A DNA stretch of 64,000 bases from Siphlonurus alternatus (GCA_949825025.1 OX463786.1:10220387-10284386); one strand, 5' to 3'; shown: positions 1 to 11,080, numbered from the stretch's first letter. The notes: a model not told the origin generated them from the letters alone. A program made the numbers and translations.

Positions 1-160
1 TACACTTCTGGCATTTACATCATTATATATTAAAATATATAACACATTATTTTAAAACATTTTACATTTTCAATGTATCAAATTTTGTAACCTAAAACTA
101 CCTATTACATAAAATTTGCTTTACGAGAAATTTAACACCAGAATTTTAATACATTAAGTT

Positions 161-460
161 TTAAGGGTAAGATAACACGAACAATCGATTGTTGTAGTCC
201 CATTTGATTAACATGTAAACCTTAGCAACCTCATAATGATTCTGATTTTTTTTTGAGAGACAGTTCTTGGCACCAAAAAAATATGGAAAAAATTTCAAAA
301 CAATCGGACGATCCAATTTTTTTAAATGAATTTTTTAAATTTTCAGTATAAGACTTTCCCATGGAGACCTAAACTAAGAAATTAATTTAAAAAAATTGGA
401 TCGTCCGATTGTTTTGAAATTTTATGAAGAAATTTAAAAATATGGGAAAAAATCAGACTG
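161..460. mobile_element. TTAA-site palindromic MITE, family E (damaged copy)
   Basis: The left end reads TTAAGGGTAAGATAAC, like four better copies at 23699, 44459, 47499 and 51254. The interior is self-complementary around position 350: AAACAATCGGACGATCC on the left matches GGATCGTCCGATTGTTT on the right. The expected right terminus is missing and is replaced at about 464 by a fragment of another MITE. No coding capacity is seen. Confidence 0.65.
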
Positions 461-463
461 GCT

Positions 464-523
464 TAACTTTGCACTCTATTAATTTCTGCAATAAAAAAAA
501 ATGAGGTCGATACTCTCTGTTGT
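464..523. mobile_element. Terminal fragment of MITE family C
   Basis: It holds the sequence running from 'ttgcac tctatt' through 'ttctgcaataaa' to 'gaggtcgatactc', which matches the right end of the family C palindromes (for example 24960-25040). Only about 60 bp is present, joined directly to the damaged family E element. Confidence 0.55.
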
Positions 524-1660
524 TTTTAGTAAAATACCAAACATGTATAAAATATTTTGATATACATAAATTTTATGTAAACTCAATTAAAACAACTTAA
601 TTCTTTATTTAATTTCAAACAATACAAAATGGCATTGTCCTTAAAGCGAGCAAATCTAAATAAATATTTTAGAGCAGTATAACAATAAAGTAAAAGTCTA
701 CATTGTGTTTTTAATGTTTTTACGAGGGTTTTAAAACGTAATTCACTTCTCTCAATTCAATACAAAAGCGACCCCTATTCCCAGCTCTCTTACCATTGTT
801 ATGAAATAAAATATTTCAACTGTTTTTATTTACATAAAACTTAAAGTGAACTCTTTGCACTAAATAATAAACCAAACAAACAGCTTCAGTATTTTTTTAA
901 TGCACATCTATGAATATACACAAATAACATAAATATATGGATGTACTGTACAGTACATACTAGCTGTTTATCTTAATCCAATATTAACCCTGGAATTACC
1001 AAGGTTTTTTTTTTTTACACACACTATACTAAGGGGGGTTTGAAACGACCTACATGTTATGAAATCACATGTTAAAAAAATTAAATTTTTTTTTTCTTGC
1101 AAATTTTTCCGCAGAAATACAGTGCTGGTTTGTTAACTAAGGATTACATTTTTTTCTATAATTTTTGGAGCAGTATTTTACATATTTTTCCCGATTTAAA
1201 AGAGTTGCAGATGGTCTCGAATCCCATACCCCCCCCCTTGATAGTGCTATAGGATCAATAGAAATTTCATGAAATTTTTTATTACAAATTAGAAAAAAGG
1301 GGCCTCGAGTCAATTTTTTCAGATTGCATCTTTCGATTTGAGATCATGGTGCTGTTAGGTCATAGTATATTATTGCGACTTTAATATTTGCCATGACATC
1401 AGAGTGTTTGCAGCACCAGTATACGGGAATTTCATGTTTACGTTTTGGGTAGCACGGAGATGCCTGAAGATCTTTGGGATGTAGGCAGAAAACCCTAAAA
1501 TTCTATGATGTGCGTGTCAACGTAATTCATAACAACTCCTTTTTAAAAATAATTTTGGTCACCAAATATTTTTTTTCGACATTATTGGTTCTTCTTGTCA
1601 CCATTTATGAAAGGAAATTATACGAAAAATGATACGAATAGCCAGGAGAAATTAATTTCG
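524..1660. other. AT-rich non-coding stretch
   Basis: No ORF with coding character, no splice-flanked exon and no clear repeat family is seen here. It contains T and A homopolymer runs, a short C run near 1229, and scattered AATAAA-like strings with no gene to attach them to. Confidence 0.5.
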
Positions 1661-1669
1661 ATACCAACT

Positions 1670-1838
1670 TTAACACGTATTTGCTATGCCTCTGACAATG
1701 TTTTGTCTACAAAATTGTGACGTCATTGTTTTGTGACGTATGGTGAAAAACCCGAGAGGATGTTGGAGGACTCAAAAAACGCTCGAGGTCCTGTATCCAA
1801 ATATGCCATACAATAAAAAAAAAAATGTTAGAAATATT
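1670..1838. mobile_element. MITE family F fragment
   Basis: It contains 'gtgacgtcattg' followed by 'tcgaggtcctgtatccaaatatgc', the same end signature seen at 20544-20770, 29400-29600 and 32045-32285. The copy is partial and diverged. Confidence 0.45.
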
Positions 1839-2005
1839 GGGGGGCATTCACAAAGCACTTTAACCCCAAGTTATATCCCTGGTACTAAACATGGTGCTAA
1901 ACCAGGGGCTAACCATGTCTAGCTCCTAGTTTAGCACCATGTTTAGTCCCAGGGATAAAACTTGGGGCTAAAGTGGGGGTTAAAGTGTTTTGTGAATGTC
2001 CCCCA
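1839..2005. mobile_element. Palindromic MITE family A
   Basis: This is a nearly complete inverted repeat. The terminus GGGGCATTCACAAAGCAC is mirrored by GTGTTTTGTGAATGTCCCC, and the internal arms share 'ggtactaaacatggtgctaaa'-type sequence. A second copy lies at 19891-20073 and a related element with a different interior at 12645-12783. It has no ORF. A target duplication could not be defined. Confidence 0.75.
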
Positions 2006-2191
2006 TTGTCTCCATTTTATTTCATTTTAAGCAAGGAACAAATAACTTCTGTAGTTCATTTACATATTGAAATAGGATATTAAAATAAATTGAGTAATGC
2101 AAATACGTCAATTCATAAGGAAAGTTTGTTTTCTTGTCTAGAAACTCAAAATCCATATCATGTCATATTTTCAAAAATAGCACTTATTAAA

Positions 2192-3065
2192 GATGGCGTA
2201 GCCAGGATTTGCCCAAGAGGGGGGGGTCTTCAGGATAAAGCTTGAGAACAGACCACTGGGGGGTTTGGGGGCGAAGCCCCCCAATAGCCCGCCGCAGGCT
2301 CGATTTTTTTTAAGGACACGACCCCTTTTTAGGGTAAAATAATGGAAAAATACTATTATATTAGAGGATAACGCCCCCTTTTTAGGGTAAAATAATGGAA
2401 AAATACTATTATATTAGAGGATAAAATATATGGCCTGATGCATTTTTTTTAACATTTTATATTTTTTTCACCCCATTTTTCAATTTCTTTTGAATATACG
2501 TGCGTACAATAAATTAAGCTTTGAGTAAATCATTTTAATTAAATCAAGTTATTCATGTAACCACTTTATATTATTTTTATAGAATCAGTGTACGTGTTAT
2601 TTAATTGAATTTGATTTTTAAAATTTATTGAATAATCCAAGTTCACATCATTAAGATATTGTAAAAAATAAATAAATAATAAAAAAATGGGAATTGCTTC
2701 TCTTATTTTTGTTAAATTTTGTCTGCACCGGGCGCGTGGAGCAACAAATTGAATGAAAGTGCGGCACACGTGAGAGCGTTTTAATTTATACAATAGTAGT
2801 TATATGCACATGCAGTTTGTAAGGGAAATAAAACATTTATTTATGAGTCGCACTTTTTCCTGTTAAAATTAGAAACTAACTTATAATTTGTTTATTTTAA
2901 AGAAAAGACTATTTGATACCCCTAAATTTCAATTTTTTATTTAACTTTTTTTTTTTCCAAATTTCTATAATTTTTCCTTTTTCTTCTTATATCCAGTCAT
3001 TACTCGATCTTCATGGGGGGGGGTTAAACCCCGAAACCCCCCCCTCCCCCTTGGCTACGCCACTG
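2192..3065. mobile_element. Old repeat with GGCGTAGCCA inverted ends
   Basis: The left end 'tggcgtagccaggatt' and the right end 'cttggctacgccactga' are inverted copies, both followed inward by G or C homopolymers. The interior contains a short hairpin (gggggcgaagcccccc) and a 53-bp tandem duplication (2322-2374 and 2375-2423). No transposase is seen. The ends resemble those of non-autonomous hAT-like elements, but the left terminus is eroded and no target duplication was found. Confidence 0.45.
2322..2423. repeat. 53-bp tandem duplication
   Basis: Two consecutive, almost identical units begin with 'cccctttttagggtaaaat' and end with 'ttagaggata'. The spacing between equivalent bases is 53 bp. 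It lies inside the GGCGTAGCCA-ended repeat. Confidence 0.85.
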
Positions 3066-3367
3066 AAAAGAAGTAAAAAAAAAAAAATAAAAAAGTCAAC
3101 TTGAGACAGCGACGTATCAAATCAATACTTTACATACAAATTAATGTTGAGTTCTTCGTCCTTGAAGATTTAATAAAAAAAAGTAGAGTCAACGACAAAA
3201 TTATTATCATGTATTTTTTACATGGATATTATTCAGTGGTATGGTCTAGACACCATGAACTTTATACTCTTGTTTTGTTTTGTGAGCATTACCATGCAAT
3301 CAATAATGGCGATGTGGTAAACTCTTTTGACATTGATGGACTGTGTGCTCTTCTTACCTCACCCAAA

Positions 3368-4266
3368 ATGGAGTATCGACTTCAAATTTTTTTATTGCAG
3401 AAATAGATAGAGCGTGGAAAGTTATACTACTCGGATTTTTTTGAAATTTTTTAGAGCCCGGAAACTATTTTTTAAAAAATTATTGAAAGTCCATTTTATG
3501 ACGTCACGCGGCGTCTCTCCTTAAAGCTGGTATAAAGCCTATATTACACGATACAATTTTTCTACTTATTGTATACAATTTTTCCTTGCAAGAAAATTTC
3601 CTCTCCATACAAACAAATGGAGTTGAAGTTTTCTTGAAAGGAAAAATTGTATACAATAATTAGAAAAATTGTATCGTGTAAAGCCGGTATTACAAGATAC
3701 AATTTTTCCAACTATTGCATACAATTTTTTCTTACAAGAAAACTTGAACTCCATTTGTTTGTGTGGAGATGAAATTTTCTTGCAAGGAAAAATTGTATGC
3801 AAAATTGTATCGTGTAATACAGGCTTAATACCGGCTTTACGCGATACAATTTTCCTAATTATTGCATACAATTTTTCCTTACAAGAAAATGTCAACTCTA
3901 TTTTATTGCATAGAACAAAGATTTTCTTGTAAGGAAAAATTGTATGCAAAATTTTATCGTGTAATACAGGCTTAAGCCGGTATTACACGATACAATTTTT
4001 CTAAATATCGTATACAATTTTTCCATTCAAGAAAACTTAATCTCCATTTGTTTCTATGGAGATGAAATTTTCCTGCAAGAAAAAAATGTATACAATAATT
4101 TCTTGCAAAGAAAAAATGTATACAATAACTAGAAAAATTGTATCGTGTAATATAGGCTTTAAGAAAAGGATAAGATTAAACGCTGCGTGACGTCATCAAA
4201 CAGACTTTCAATAATTTTTTAAAAATAGTTCCCAAGCTCTAAAAAATCTGAAAATTTTTTAACCCT
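3368..4266. mobile_element. MITE family C copy split by nested family D palindromes
   Basis: The left half starts ATGGAGTATCGAC and runs through 'ttattgcagaaat' and 'tgacgtcacgcggcg' to CCTTAA. The right half resumes at TTAAGAAAAGGATAAG (4159 on) and runs to about 4266, where the terminal part is missing. Between them sit four family D palindromes (3521-4162). The interruption is at the central CTTAAG of family C, which is intact in the copy at 5007-5340. Confidence 0.75.
3521..4162. mobile_element. Cluster of four ~150-bp palindromic MITEs, family D
   Basis: Four consecutive units each read 'ggtattacacgatacaat', then a hairpin of 'attgtatacaatttttcc' and 'caagaaaa' arms, and end 'attgtatcgtgtaatac'. 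The unit boundaries are near 3680, 3830 and 3975. TTAA occurs at both outer edges (3521-3524 and 4159-4162) and at the junctions near 3826 and 3973. This suggests serial insertion at TTAA, or tandem amplification after one insertion. Confidence 0.8.
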
Positions 4267-4418
4267 CTAAAGCCTATATTACACCATACAATTTTGCATA
4301 CAAGTTTTCCTTGCAAGAAAATTTCATCTACATACAAACAAATGGAGTTCAAATTTTCTTGTAAGGAAAAATTGTATTCAATACTTAGAAAAATTGTATC
4401 GTGTAATACCGGCTTTAC
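4267..4418. mobile_element. Fifth family D palindrome
   Basis: It starts 'aagcctatattacaccatac' and ends 'gtatcgtgtaataccggctt', the same arms as the neighbouring cluster. It is inserted beyond the eroded right end of the family C element. The flanks are CTAA/TTAC rather than perfect TTAA. Confidence 0.7.
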
Positions 4419-4429
4419 ACCCTTAAACT

Positions 4430-4690
4430 CATACTAGTCATACTGCAAAACGCTGTGATGTTATAATTATACAAATATTTAACATGCAAGCATAGGGAAA
4501 GACATTGTATGGCTATGACAGCACAGCGTCTTTCCAAAAAGAGCTTACATTGTTCACTAGGATCTTTGGTATTTCCTCTGTTATTGAGATGTCAGAGGGC
4601 TCAAAAAAATATGAAAAAATTGACGAAGTCTCCTATCCAAATATGTAATAAAAAAAATCATGCAGTTTGTCCATTTATTTTGCCTACAAG
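4430..4690. mobile_element. MITE family F copy
   Basis: It has inverted arms with 'acgctgtgatgttataatta' on the left and 'ggctatgacagcacagcgtc' on the right around 'aacatgcaagcatagggaaa', then 'gaagtcctatccaaatatg'. Related to 20544-20770. Confidence 0.6.
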
Positions 4691-5006
4691 TGTACTAGTA
4701 GATCTGTTTGAAGTATTCTGGATGCAATACAATACTCTTCTTTCTCTTTCATTTGCCTTAAGCATAACCCACTTCTTTAGAATATATTGTGATTCTATTG
4801 ATTTTTTTTTTATCCTAAGAAAAATTTCTTAATATAGAACTGTATATACAGTTTAATTACTATTTAGAGGCATAAGAAGATGAAAAATTCTGAAAATAAG
4901 GAATTTGAAACATATTTATCACCCTGCATAAAATATATATGTATATAACAGTAACTTAAAATCAAACAAAAAAACTGAAGGCAAGTTAAATAAGGAGACA
5001 GTGATT

Positions 5007-5340
5007 ATGGAGTATCGACTTTTTTTTTCAATTACAGAAATGAATAGAGGGTGTAAAGTTATGCTATACCTTGATTTTTTCAGATTTCTTACAGCAATAG
5101 AAGTATTTTTAAAAAGTTATTGAAAGCCCTTTTTGTGACGTCACGAGGCGCCGCTTCTTAAGAAAAGGATAAGACTTGCCGCCTCGTGACGTCACAAAAA
5201 GGACTTTCAATAATTTTTTAAAAATAGTTCCCGGTCTCTAAAAAAATCTTAAATAAATCAGGGAAGCATAACTTTGCACCCTCTATCCATTTCTGCAATA
5301 AAAAATAAATAAATAGGGCGATACTCCAGTATGTACTTCC
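5007..5340. mobile_element. MITE family C, near-complete palindrome
   Basis: Terminal ATGGAGTATCGAC is mirrored by a slightly altered GCGATACTCCAG. The arms contain 'attacagaaatg' and 'tttctgcaataaa', and the CRE octamer TGACGTCA occurs on each side of a central CTTAAG. About 330 bp with no ORF. It serves as the reference copy for the family. Confidence 0.8.
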
Positions 5341-6565
5341 AGTAAAAAATAAAATAAATTTATATTTTAAGGTTCATTATTTACGGATAAGAAAGCTAAA
5401 AAATTGAAGAAAATTAGAAATAGTAAAATCATATAATTTTATGGACAATCTTCATGAAATTCATTTTGCATTTTGGATATACTGTATATATCCTAGATAG
5501 AGTATTGATTTATGTATTTTAAATTTTTTATTTTATATTTTTGAGCCAGCTAGCACGAATCATTACAGCGTTTTACAGCACGATTTAAATGGCTGGGTTG
5601 CAATAATTTAAAAATCAATACATTATTCAAAAGGTCCAAATATTCAATACAAAAAAGCAATCAGTATGTTCACTCATTCATTTTTTTAATCGTTGTTTTT
5701 AGGTAGATATAGAATATATAATGCCTTTTTAATAATTAAAAAAATTAATGAATTTTATTGATATTCTATGGAATGGAACAACTGTTTTGTGCTCATTAAA
5801 GTTTAACAAAAAATTCCACAAATTTTTAATAAAAGCAAAATTTGCGAATTAAGGATAATTTTATTTCTTCTGTGAATTTTTTTTTAATTATTGGAGCTAA
5901 AATTCAAGATATTTTTCATTACTTAAAAGCTTTTTTTTCAAAAGCGAGTTTTAATAATCTGTACTGTGAGTTCAATACGCAGGAAGCGTTGTCATTTTCT
6001 TCATAAATTTTGAAGAAAATGAAAACCAAGTTAAACGGGAATCTTAGTTTTGCCAATGTTGCATGGGTTTGAATTGAACCCATGCACGCACCTTTCAGTC
6101 GTTCTTTTTAAAAAAGTGACAGACGCCTATATTGTCGGCTTTCTGTACTTTGTTGTCTATCTATTGTCGTCTTTTTGTACTTTCGATATATTGTATTAAA
6201 AATAATTTTAAAGCCTCTAAAAAATATGAGAAAAGTCCGAGTAACATAAATTTTTAACAATTATCAATTTTTTAAATAAAAAATTTTGAGCTCGATATTC
6301 GATTCTGTTTATTGCCATTATAAAATAAAAATTTCTTTTTAATTTATCGCACACAAAAGAGATAATTTAAATTACAATTCAATTTTAATAAATTTCCCTA
6401 TTAATTTGTCAACGTGATAAACTTTCATTATGAAAGTGTTTAATTATAATATAATTATAATTAAATCTGACGAAAATAATCAAGATTTAATATTAATTAA
6501 AAGTTCAAATTAATTATTTACTCATTATTTTGATTAATTTAATGAAGAGCTATAAAATAGCTTTA
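5341..6565. other. AT-rich non-coding stretch
   Basis: No exon, RNA gene or repeat family was recognised. Homopolymer T and A runs dominate. Confidence 0.45.
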
Positions 6566-6567
6566 CA

Positions 6568-6570
<3 letters not shown>

Positions 6571-6627
<57 letters not shown>
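6571..6627. repeat. (TA)n microsatellite
   Basis: About 28 uninterrupted TA units, immediately left of the 33-bp minisatellite. Confidence 0.95.
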
Positions 6628-6632
<5 letters not shown>

Positions 6633-6637
6633 GTGTT

Positions 6638-6863
6638 CCGTCAAATCGGACTAACTCGTTTTATCGCGATTTGCAAAAGCGAACAACTCGTTTTATCGCG
6701 CGCGCTCAAAAAGGACTAACTCATTTTATCTCAGCCGCTCAAAAACGATCATCTCGTTTTATCGCGCGCGCTCAAAAAGGACTAACTCATTTTATCTCGG
6801 CTGCGCAAAAATGATTAACTCGTTTTATCGCGGCTGTGCAAAAATGATTATCTTTTTTTATCG
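6638..6863. repeat. 33-bp CpG-containing minisatellite
   Basis: The anchor 'ctcgttttatc' (or 'ctcattttatc') recurs at 6655, 6687, 6720, 6753, 6786, 6819 and, degenerate, at 6852. The spacing is 32 then 33 bp throughout. Odd and even units differ ('gcgcgcgctcaaaaagg' against 'cggctgcgcaaaaatg'), giving a 66-bp higher-order period. Because 33 is a multiple of three, one plus-strand frame stays open and would give an 11-residue repeat. There is no other sign that it is a gene. Confidence 0.9.
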
Positions 6864-7623
6864 CTGATGTTGATTTAAAAACTTGAAGGAAATGAATAGA
6901 ATTTTTTTTTTGGTGGCCTATATATTTTCTCATCTAATGTTTAGTAGATATTTAGTTATTTACTTTACAATATTAATTTTTTATATTAAATTTTTTAATT
7001 TTTTTTTTTTTTTGAATTATAAAACTTTGTTATTTAATTTAATTTACTCATTTGTAATTAAATTAAAATTATTCGAATTGAATATAACATATTAATATTA
7101 ACAGTATTAACATGTTAAAAAAAATTAAAAAAAAAGAGGTGAGAAAATATAATGTATAAAGTTTTATTGTAAATTTTCCCTTTTTTTATTATTTGTATAA
7201 TAATTACATCTTACCAGTGCATGAAATTACCAATTTACACGTATATTTTTCATTGACACGCACTTACTATTATTACCTACATTTCTTTCTTCAACATAAT
7301 AATGTTTAACTTAATTTATGCATCAATTTACAATATTCTTCAAATTTACTGTGTAGTATTGAGAAGTAAAATCAAAATGAATGCAGTTTGCATTTCTAGG
7401 AAATCATTGACTCCACTTATTATTTTATTATTGCCACCGAAAATTCATAACGAAAGCAGCGGCTTTACATTTTATTTAAAGTTATGCTAATATTGCGTCA
7501 ACAATTTTTTTTTCATACAAAAATATTCACATAAGCCCATAAACAACAATTTCTTTGAATAAAAATTGAATTGAATCAATTTAAAATAAAATAAAACACA
7601 TTGTATTTTTCCTTCACACTGGT
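6864..7623. other. AT-rich non-coding stretch
   Basis: No gene or repeat family was recognised. Plus-strand open frames here are T-rich chance ORFs with no splice or codon support. Confidence 0.45.
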
Positions 7624-9181
7624 GTTAATAATAATAATAATAATAATAATTTTATTTCGAAGGCAAAGGTTGTACAAGACAACATACATCACGTCAAAAT
7701 TTCAATCAACACACTAAAAAATAACAATAAATTGACACTATCACAACATAATACTAACAGACAAAAAAAAAACAACAACAATATTTCATATTAACGCTAC
7801 AAAAAAAATTATCAGCTTACATATATATTAAATTTTAATGTTGATTAATTTGAAGATTTTAGGTTAAACAATTCTCAGGTAACTTATTAGCAAAAAAACT
7901 TTTTACTGAATAAAACTCTTTATCAATCATCAACAATTTAAGCTTTGATTTAAAAACAGAATCAGATTCAATGCTTTTTAAACACGACGGAAGAAAATCA
8001 TAAATCTTAGCACATTGAAAATGAGGATTACCCTCAGCAAACATTGAGTTCCGTATTTCAACCACTGGATTGTTTCTATTTCTTGTATTATAGCAATGAA
8101 CTATATCAGAACTCTTGTATAGTTCAGGGTGGTTCCTCTTAAACATTGCACAATGAACAATATACATGCAAGGAACAGTTAAAATATTATTACTTTTAAA
8201 ATATGTAACACAGGAGTCCCTTTTTCTAAATTTCAACATTGTTCGCAAAGATCGTTTTTGTAAAATGAAAACCTTTTGTAACAATTTATTACTTGAACCA
8301 TAAAATATTAAGCCATACGACAAATGAGAGTAAACATAGGCATAATATACTGCCATTAAGGAATCATGTGATACAACTTCCCTTATAGAATACAATACAA
8401 AATTAGCTGAATTTATTTTTTTTTTCACAGCTTCAACATGTAAAGTCCAATCTAATCTCTCATTAATATTTAAACCAAGGAATTTTATATCGCTTACTCT
8501 TTGAATTGATTTATTATTTAATTGAAATAGGTAGCTACAATTCTGTATATTTCTAGGAGAGTGGAATTGAATAAATGCAGTTTTGTCTATATTTAGCAAC
8601 AATTTATTGCTAATGCACCATCGCTGCATTTCTGTTATGGTAATTTTTACTTTCATAATAAGGTCTTCCTCGGAGTCTGCTGTTACAATAGCGGTTTTAT
8701 CGTCCGCGTATTTTATAATTTTCGCATTTGATATAAAATTTGGCAAGTCATTCGTTCCTGTTCCATAAAGATTACATGATAACTTCCCTCCTTGTGGCAC
8801 TCCATGCAAAACGGGCAACAAATTAGATTTTACTGCTAATTTCTGACTATTTTGCTCGTAAGTTAATTCCACATATTGAAAACGATCTGTTAAATAAGAG
8901 TCAATTAATTTTAAACTGTTATCATCTGATCCAATATTTTTTAATTTTGATAAAATTACGTCTTTTTCAAGGCAATCAAATGCTTTAGATAAATCAAAAA
9001 ATATTGCTATACAGTATTTTTTATTGTCAATTGCTGTGTAAACTGAGTTTAATAAATCAAAAATGGCTGTGGCCGTTGAACGATTTTTGACAAAACCATG
9101 TTGATTGGGTGATATTAAATTGTTTTCTAATCTATGTGTCATTAATTGATCATCCAATATACCTTCAAATAATTTGCCAAA
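7624..9181 (-). mobile_element. 5'-truncated non-LTR retrotransposon (Jockey/CR1-like)
   Basis: On the minus strand the element opens at about 9181 inside its reverse transcriptase domain. The frame ends at 7859, followed by a 3' UTR of about 200 bp that finishes in an ATT microsatellite tail (7624-7650). The 3' UTR ('tgttgtcttgtacaa') recurs at 31690-31818, so the family has other copies. Truncation at the 5' end is typical of target-primed insertion. The superfamily is inferred from the reverse transcriptase and the C-terminal 'YNTRN' signature. Confidence 0.85.
7859..9181 (-). CDS. Reverse transcriptase, C-terminal 440 aa of a non-LTR retrotransposon ORF2
   Basis: This frame would carry out RNA-templated DNA synthesis during target-primed reverse transcription of a LINE-like element. 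Numbering from the TTG at 9157, FFDLSKAFD carries the first catalytic aspartate (about residue 55). GVPQGG is near residue 119, and YADD (150-153) carries the paired catalytic aspartates. The C-terminal part has 'LQKRSLR' and 'YNTRNRNN', common in Jockey/CR1-type ORF2 proteins. The frame is uninterrupted for 440 codons, so decay is limited. The endonuclease domain and the first RT motifs are missing, because a stop (TAA) lies just upstream at 9182-9184. After GVPQG the sequence reads GKLSCNLYGTG, an unusual replacement for the usual S-L-P-type stretch. It has no host function. Confidence 0.85.
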   Translation of the reverse strand, partial: FGKLFEGILDDQLMTHRLENNLISPNQHGFVKNRSTATAIFDLLNSVYTAIDNKKYCIAIFFDLSKAFDCLEKDVILSKLKNIGSDDNSLKLIDSYLTDRFQYVELTYEQNSQKLAVKSNLLPVLHGVPQGGKLSCNLYGTGTNDLPNFISNAKIIKYADDKTAIVTADSEEDLIMKVKITITEMQRWCISNKLLLNIDKTAFIQFHSPRNIQNCSYLFQLNNKSIQRVSDIKFLGLNINERLDWTLHVEAVKKKINSANFVLYSIREVVSHDSLMAVYYAYVYSHLSYGLIFYGSSNKLLQKVFILQKRSLRTMLKFRKRDSCVTYFKSNNILTVPCMYIVHCAMFKRNHPELYKSSDIVHCYNTRNRNNPVVEIRNSMFAEGNPHFQCAKIYDFLPSCLKSIESDSVFKSKLKLLMIDKEFYSVKSFFANKLPENCLT

Positions 9182-9194
9182 TTATGTTAATTAT

Positions 9195-9262
9195 TATTAT
9201 TAATTATTATATTATGCCAAATATTACACCATAATGTTAATTAATAACACATTATGGTGTAA
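9195..9262. repeat. Short palindrome next to the LINE 5' break
   Basis: 'ttacaccataatgttaatta' and 'cacattatggtgtaat' form an inverted pair between the truncated LINE and the next foldback element. Confidence 0.55.
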
Positions 9263-9269
9263 TAATTGT

Positions 9270-9752
9270 AACAACAATGGGCTAACAGGGTGTCATTTTT
9301 TTACTGGCTCAATCAAAAGAGGTCGAAAAATATCCTTTAGAATTTTTTGCGATTTTTTTAAGCACTGCATCATACCCAAAGTGGAGATTAAAAATGTCTC
9401 TTGACCTGGAGGCTCCATCCGCAACGCCTATGACGTCATTACATTCTTTGGGTCAACTATTTAATGTTTTTAAACAAACACGTTGCTATGGAAACAAATT
9501 ATATTTTTTATAAACAAACAACAACGCAATAACTTTTTACAAGTGTTATATAGTTGAACCAAAGAATGTAGTGACGTCATAGGCGTTGCGGATGGAACCT
9601 CCAGGTCAAGATACATTTTTAATCTCCATTTTAGGTATGATGCAGTGCTAAAAAAAATCGCAAAAAAATATAAGGGTTATTTTTCGACATGCTCTTTTGA
9701 TTGAGCCAGTAAAAAAATTACACCCCTTAAGCCCATTTGTTGCACCAAATAT
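9270..9752. mobile_element. Foldback/MITE family G, about 480 bp
   Basis: Left CAACAATGGGCTAACAGG is mirrored by right CCTTAAGCCCATTTGTTG. The arms of about 200 bp pair almost throughout ('cttgacctggaggctccat' against 'atggaacctccaggtcaag'). TGACGTCA is present in both arms. There is a central spacer with 'ttgctatggaaacaaatt'. No ORF. Confidence 0.8.
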
Positions 9753-10019
9753 TATTATTTATTGTACCTATTTTAAGCAATAAATACAGTCAAAGAAAAA
9801 ATATGCATATCAATACATCATATTAATATAATTTAGACACCTTCATCTGATGGAGATCACAACAAGTTTTAAGCACCATGTAATAATACATGCACCAACA
9901 AGAGTACATCATTGGAACCAATACTCTTTAACGAATGAGGCTACTTGCCTTCAGTAAAAATATTCACAATCTTTTGATGTTAAAACAAACAAGAAATTCA
10001 TTAGACTGCTAACCTAGTT

Positions 10020-10230
10020 TAAACTCTTCGTCTTCAACTCATCCATTACACGTCTATAACTAATCGTTTAACGTCTAAAACACATCTTCTTTTTCCTAGC
10101 TTAAAAAAAGGAAGAAATAAAGAATATATTTCAAACATTTTGTGCTCAAAGAGAGAAAGAAAGACGTAATCTCGTCTTTTTATCTCTTTCTTCCTCTAAA
10201 ATGGTGCAAAATAGGAGGAAAAAAGATGAT
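10020..10230. mobile_element. Dispersed repeat family M
   Basis: It shares 'aaaatggtgcaaaatagg', 'acacgtctaa' and 'ttcctcgctt'-like blocks in the same order with 11300-11560, 12784-13160, 28190-28380 and (reversed) 13570-13655. It holds an A/G-rich region with no coding capacity. The class is unknown. Confidence 0.55.
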
Positions 10231-10559
10231 AACAGAGCAAAAATTAGATGCAATTTTTATTACAATTCAGTTATATTAAAAATATGTAATGATTAAAAAA
10301 AGGGACATAAAAAGAACATTGAGCAAAAAAAAAAAAAGAACAATAATCTCAACCATTATAGTAACACAGTTATTGTCCACATGGAAAATCATGTATTGTG
10401 AATTAAAAATGTATTTAAAATCGGAAACTCCCTATCTTAAAACAAAACATTCCAGTTGTACACATTATATAACAGTTCCCCAATCATCTTCACAAAAAGG
10501 ACGTTACTCTTTTTACCTAAATTTAACACTAATAGTCCCTATCAGAACTTAATTAAGAA

Positions 10560-11080
10560 AATAATAATTACTTAAATGGCAATCAGTGCTGAATTGTAGT
10601 AATTCTTAAAGGCCTCAAGAACCTTTTCACAGTATTAAGTACACGATTATCTTTGCTTCAGTGTGATTCGGCTGCATATTTTTTTTTGTTTCAGTAGCAC
10701 AAATATCAGAGATAATAGCCGATGAAGAAGCACCTGTGACGTCACTCACGCTCATTCAGCGGTGACAATATAGCGAAATCCCTGCAAAAGATAGGTTCAC
10801 TCCCGCTGCAACCACGGCCACAATTTTACTTCTGGAATTTTGAAACTTAACCAGGGCAGTCTTGATAGTATTTGTCAAATAGACGGAAAGAATTTTTTTG
10901 GTGAAGTGTGTATATATATAAAATATATAAGAAAATTTAATCTCAACTATATAATATTTGAATTGTATACGAATTTTCTACTTTTCTATAAAAAAATTAC
11001 TCAAAATGATGCACGTATATACAACTGTACGTGTTTTTATCTTCTTTCAGCTGACCCTTTGCATATTTTTTACCGTTATG
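10560..11080. other. Intergenic stretch with a CRE-containing patch
   Basis: Around 10730-10830 there is a less AT-rich patch with TGACGTCA (10739) and 'tcattcagcggtgac'. No exon with proper splice sites was found. The rest is AT-rich and unrecognised. Confidence 0.35.

Noticed and set aside
2913..3406. 63- and 101-codon plus-strand frames
   Set aside because: The first lies inside the GGCGTAGCCA repeat. The second runs into a family C MITE and has no domain or splice support.
3521..4418. CRISPR-like array of about 150-bp repeats
   Set aside because: The units are large palindromes without regular spacers, in a eukaryotic context. They are nested MITEs.
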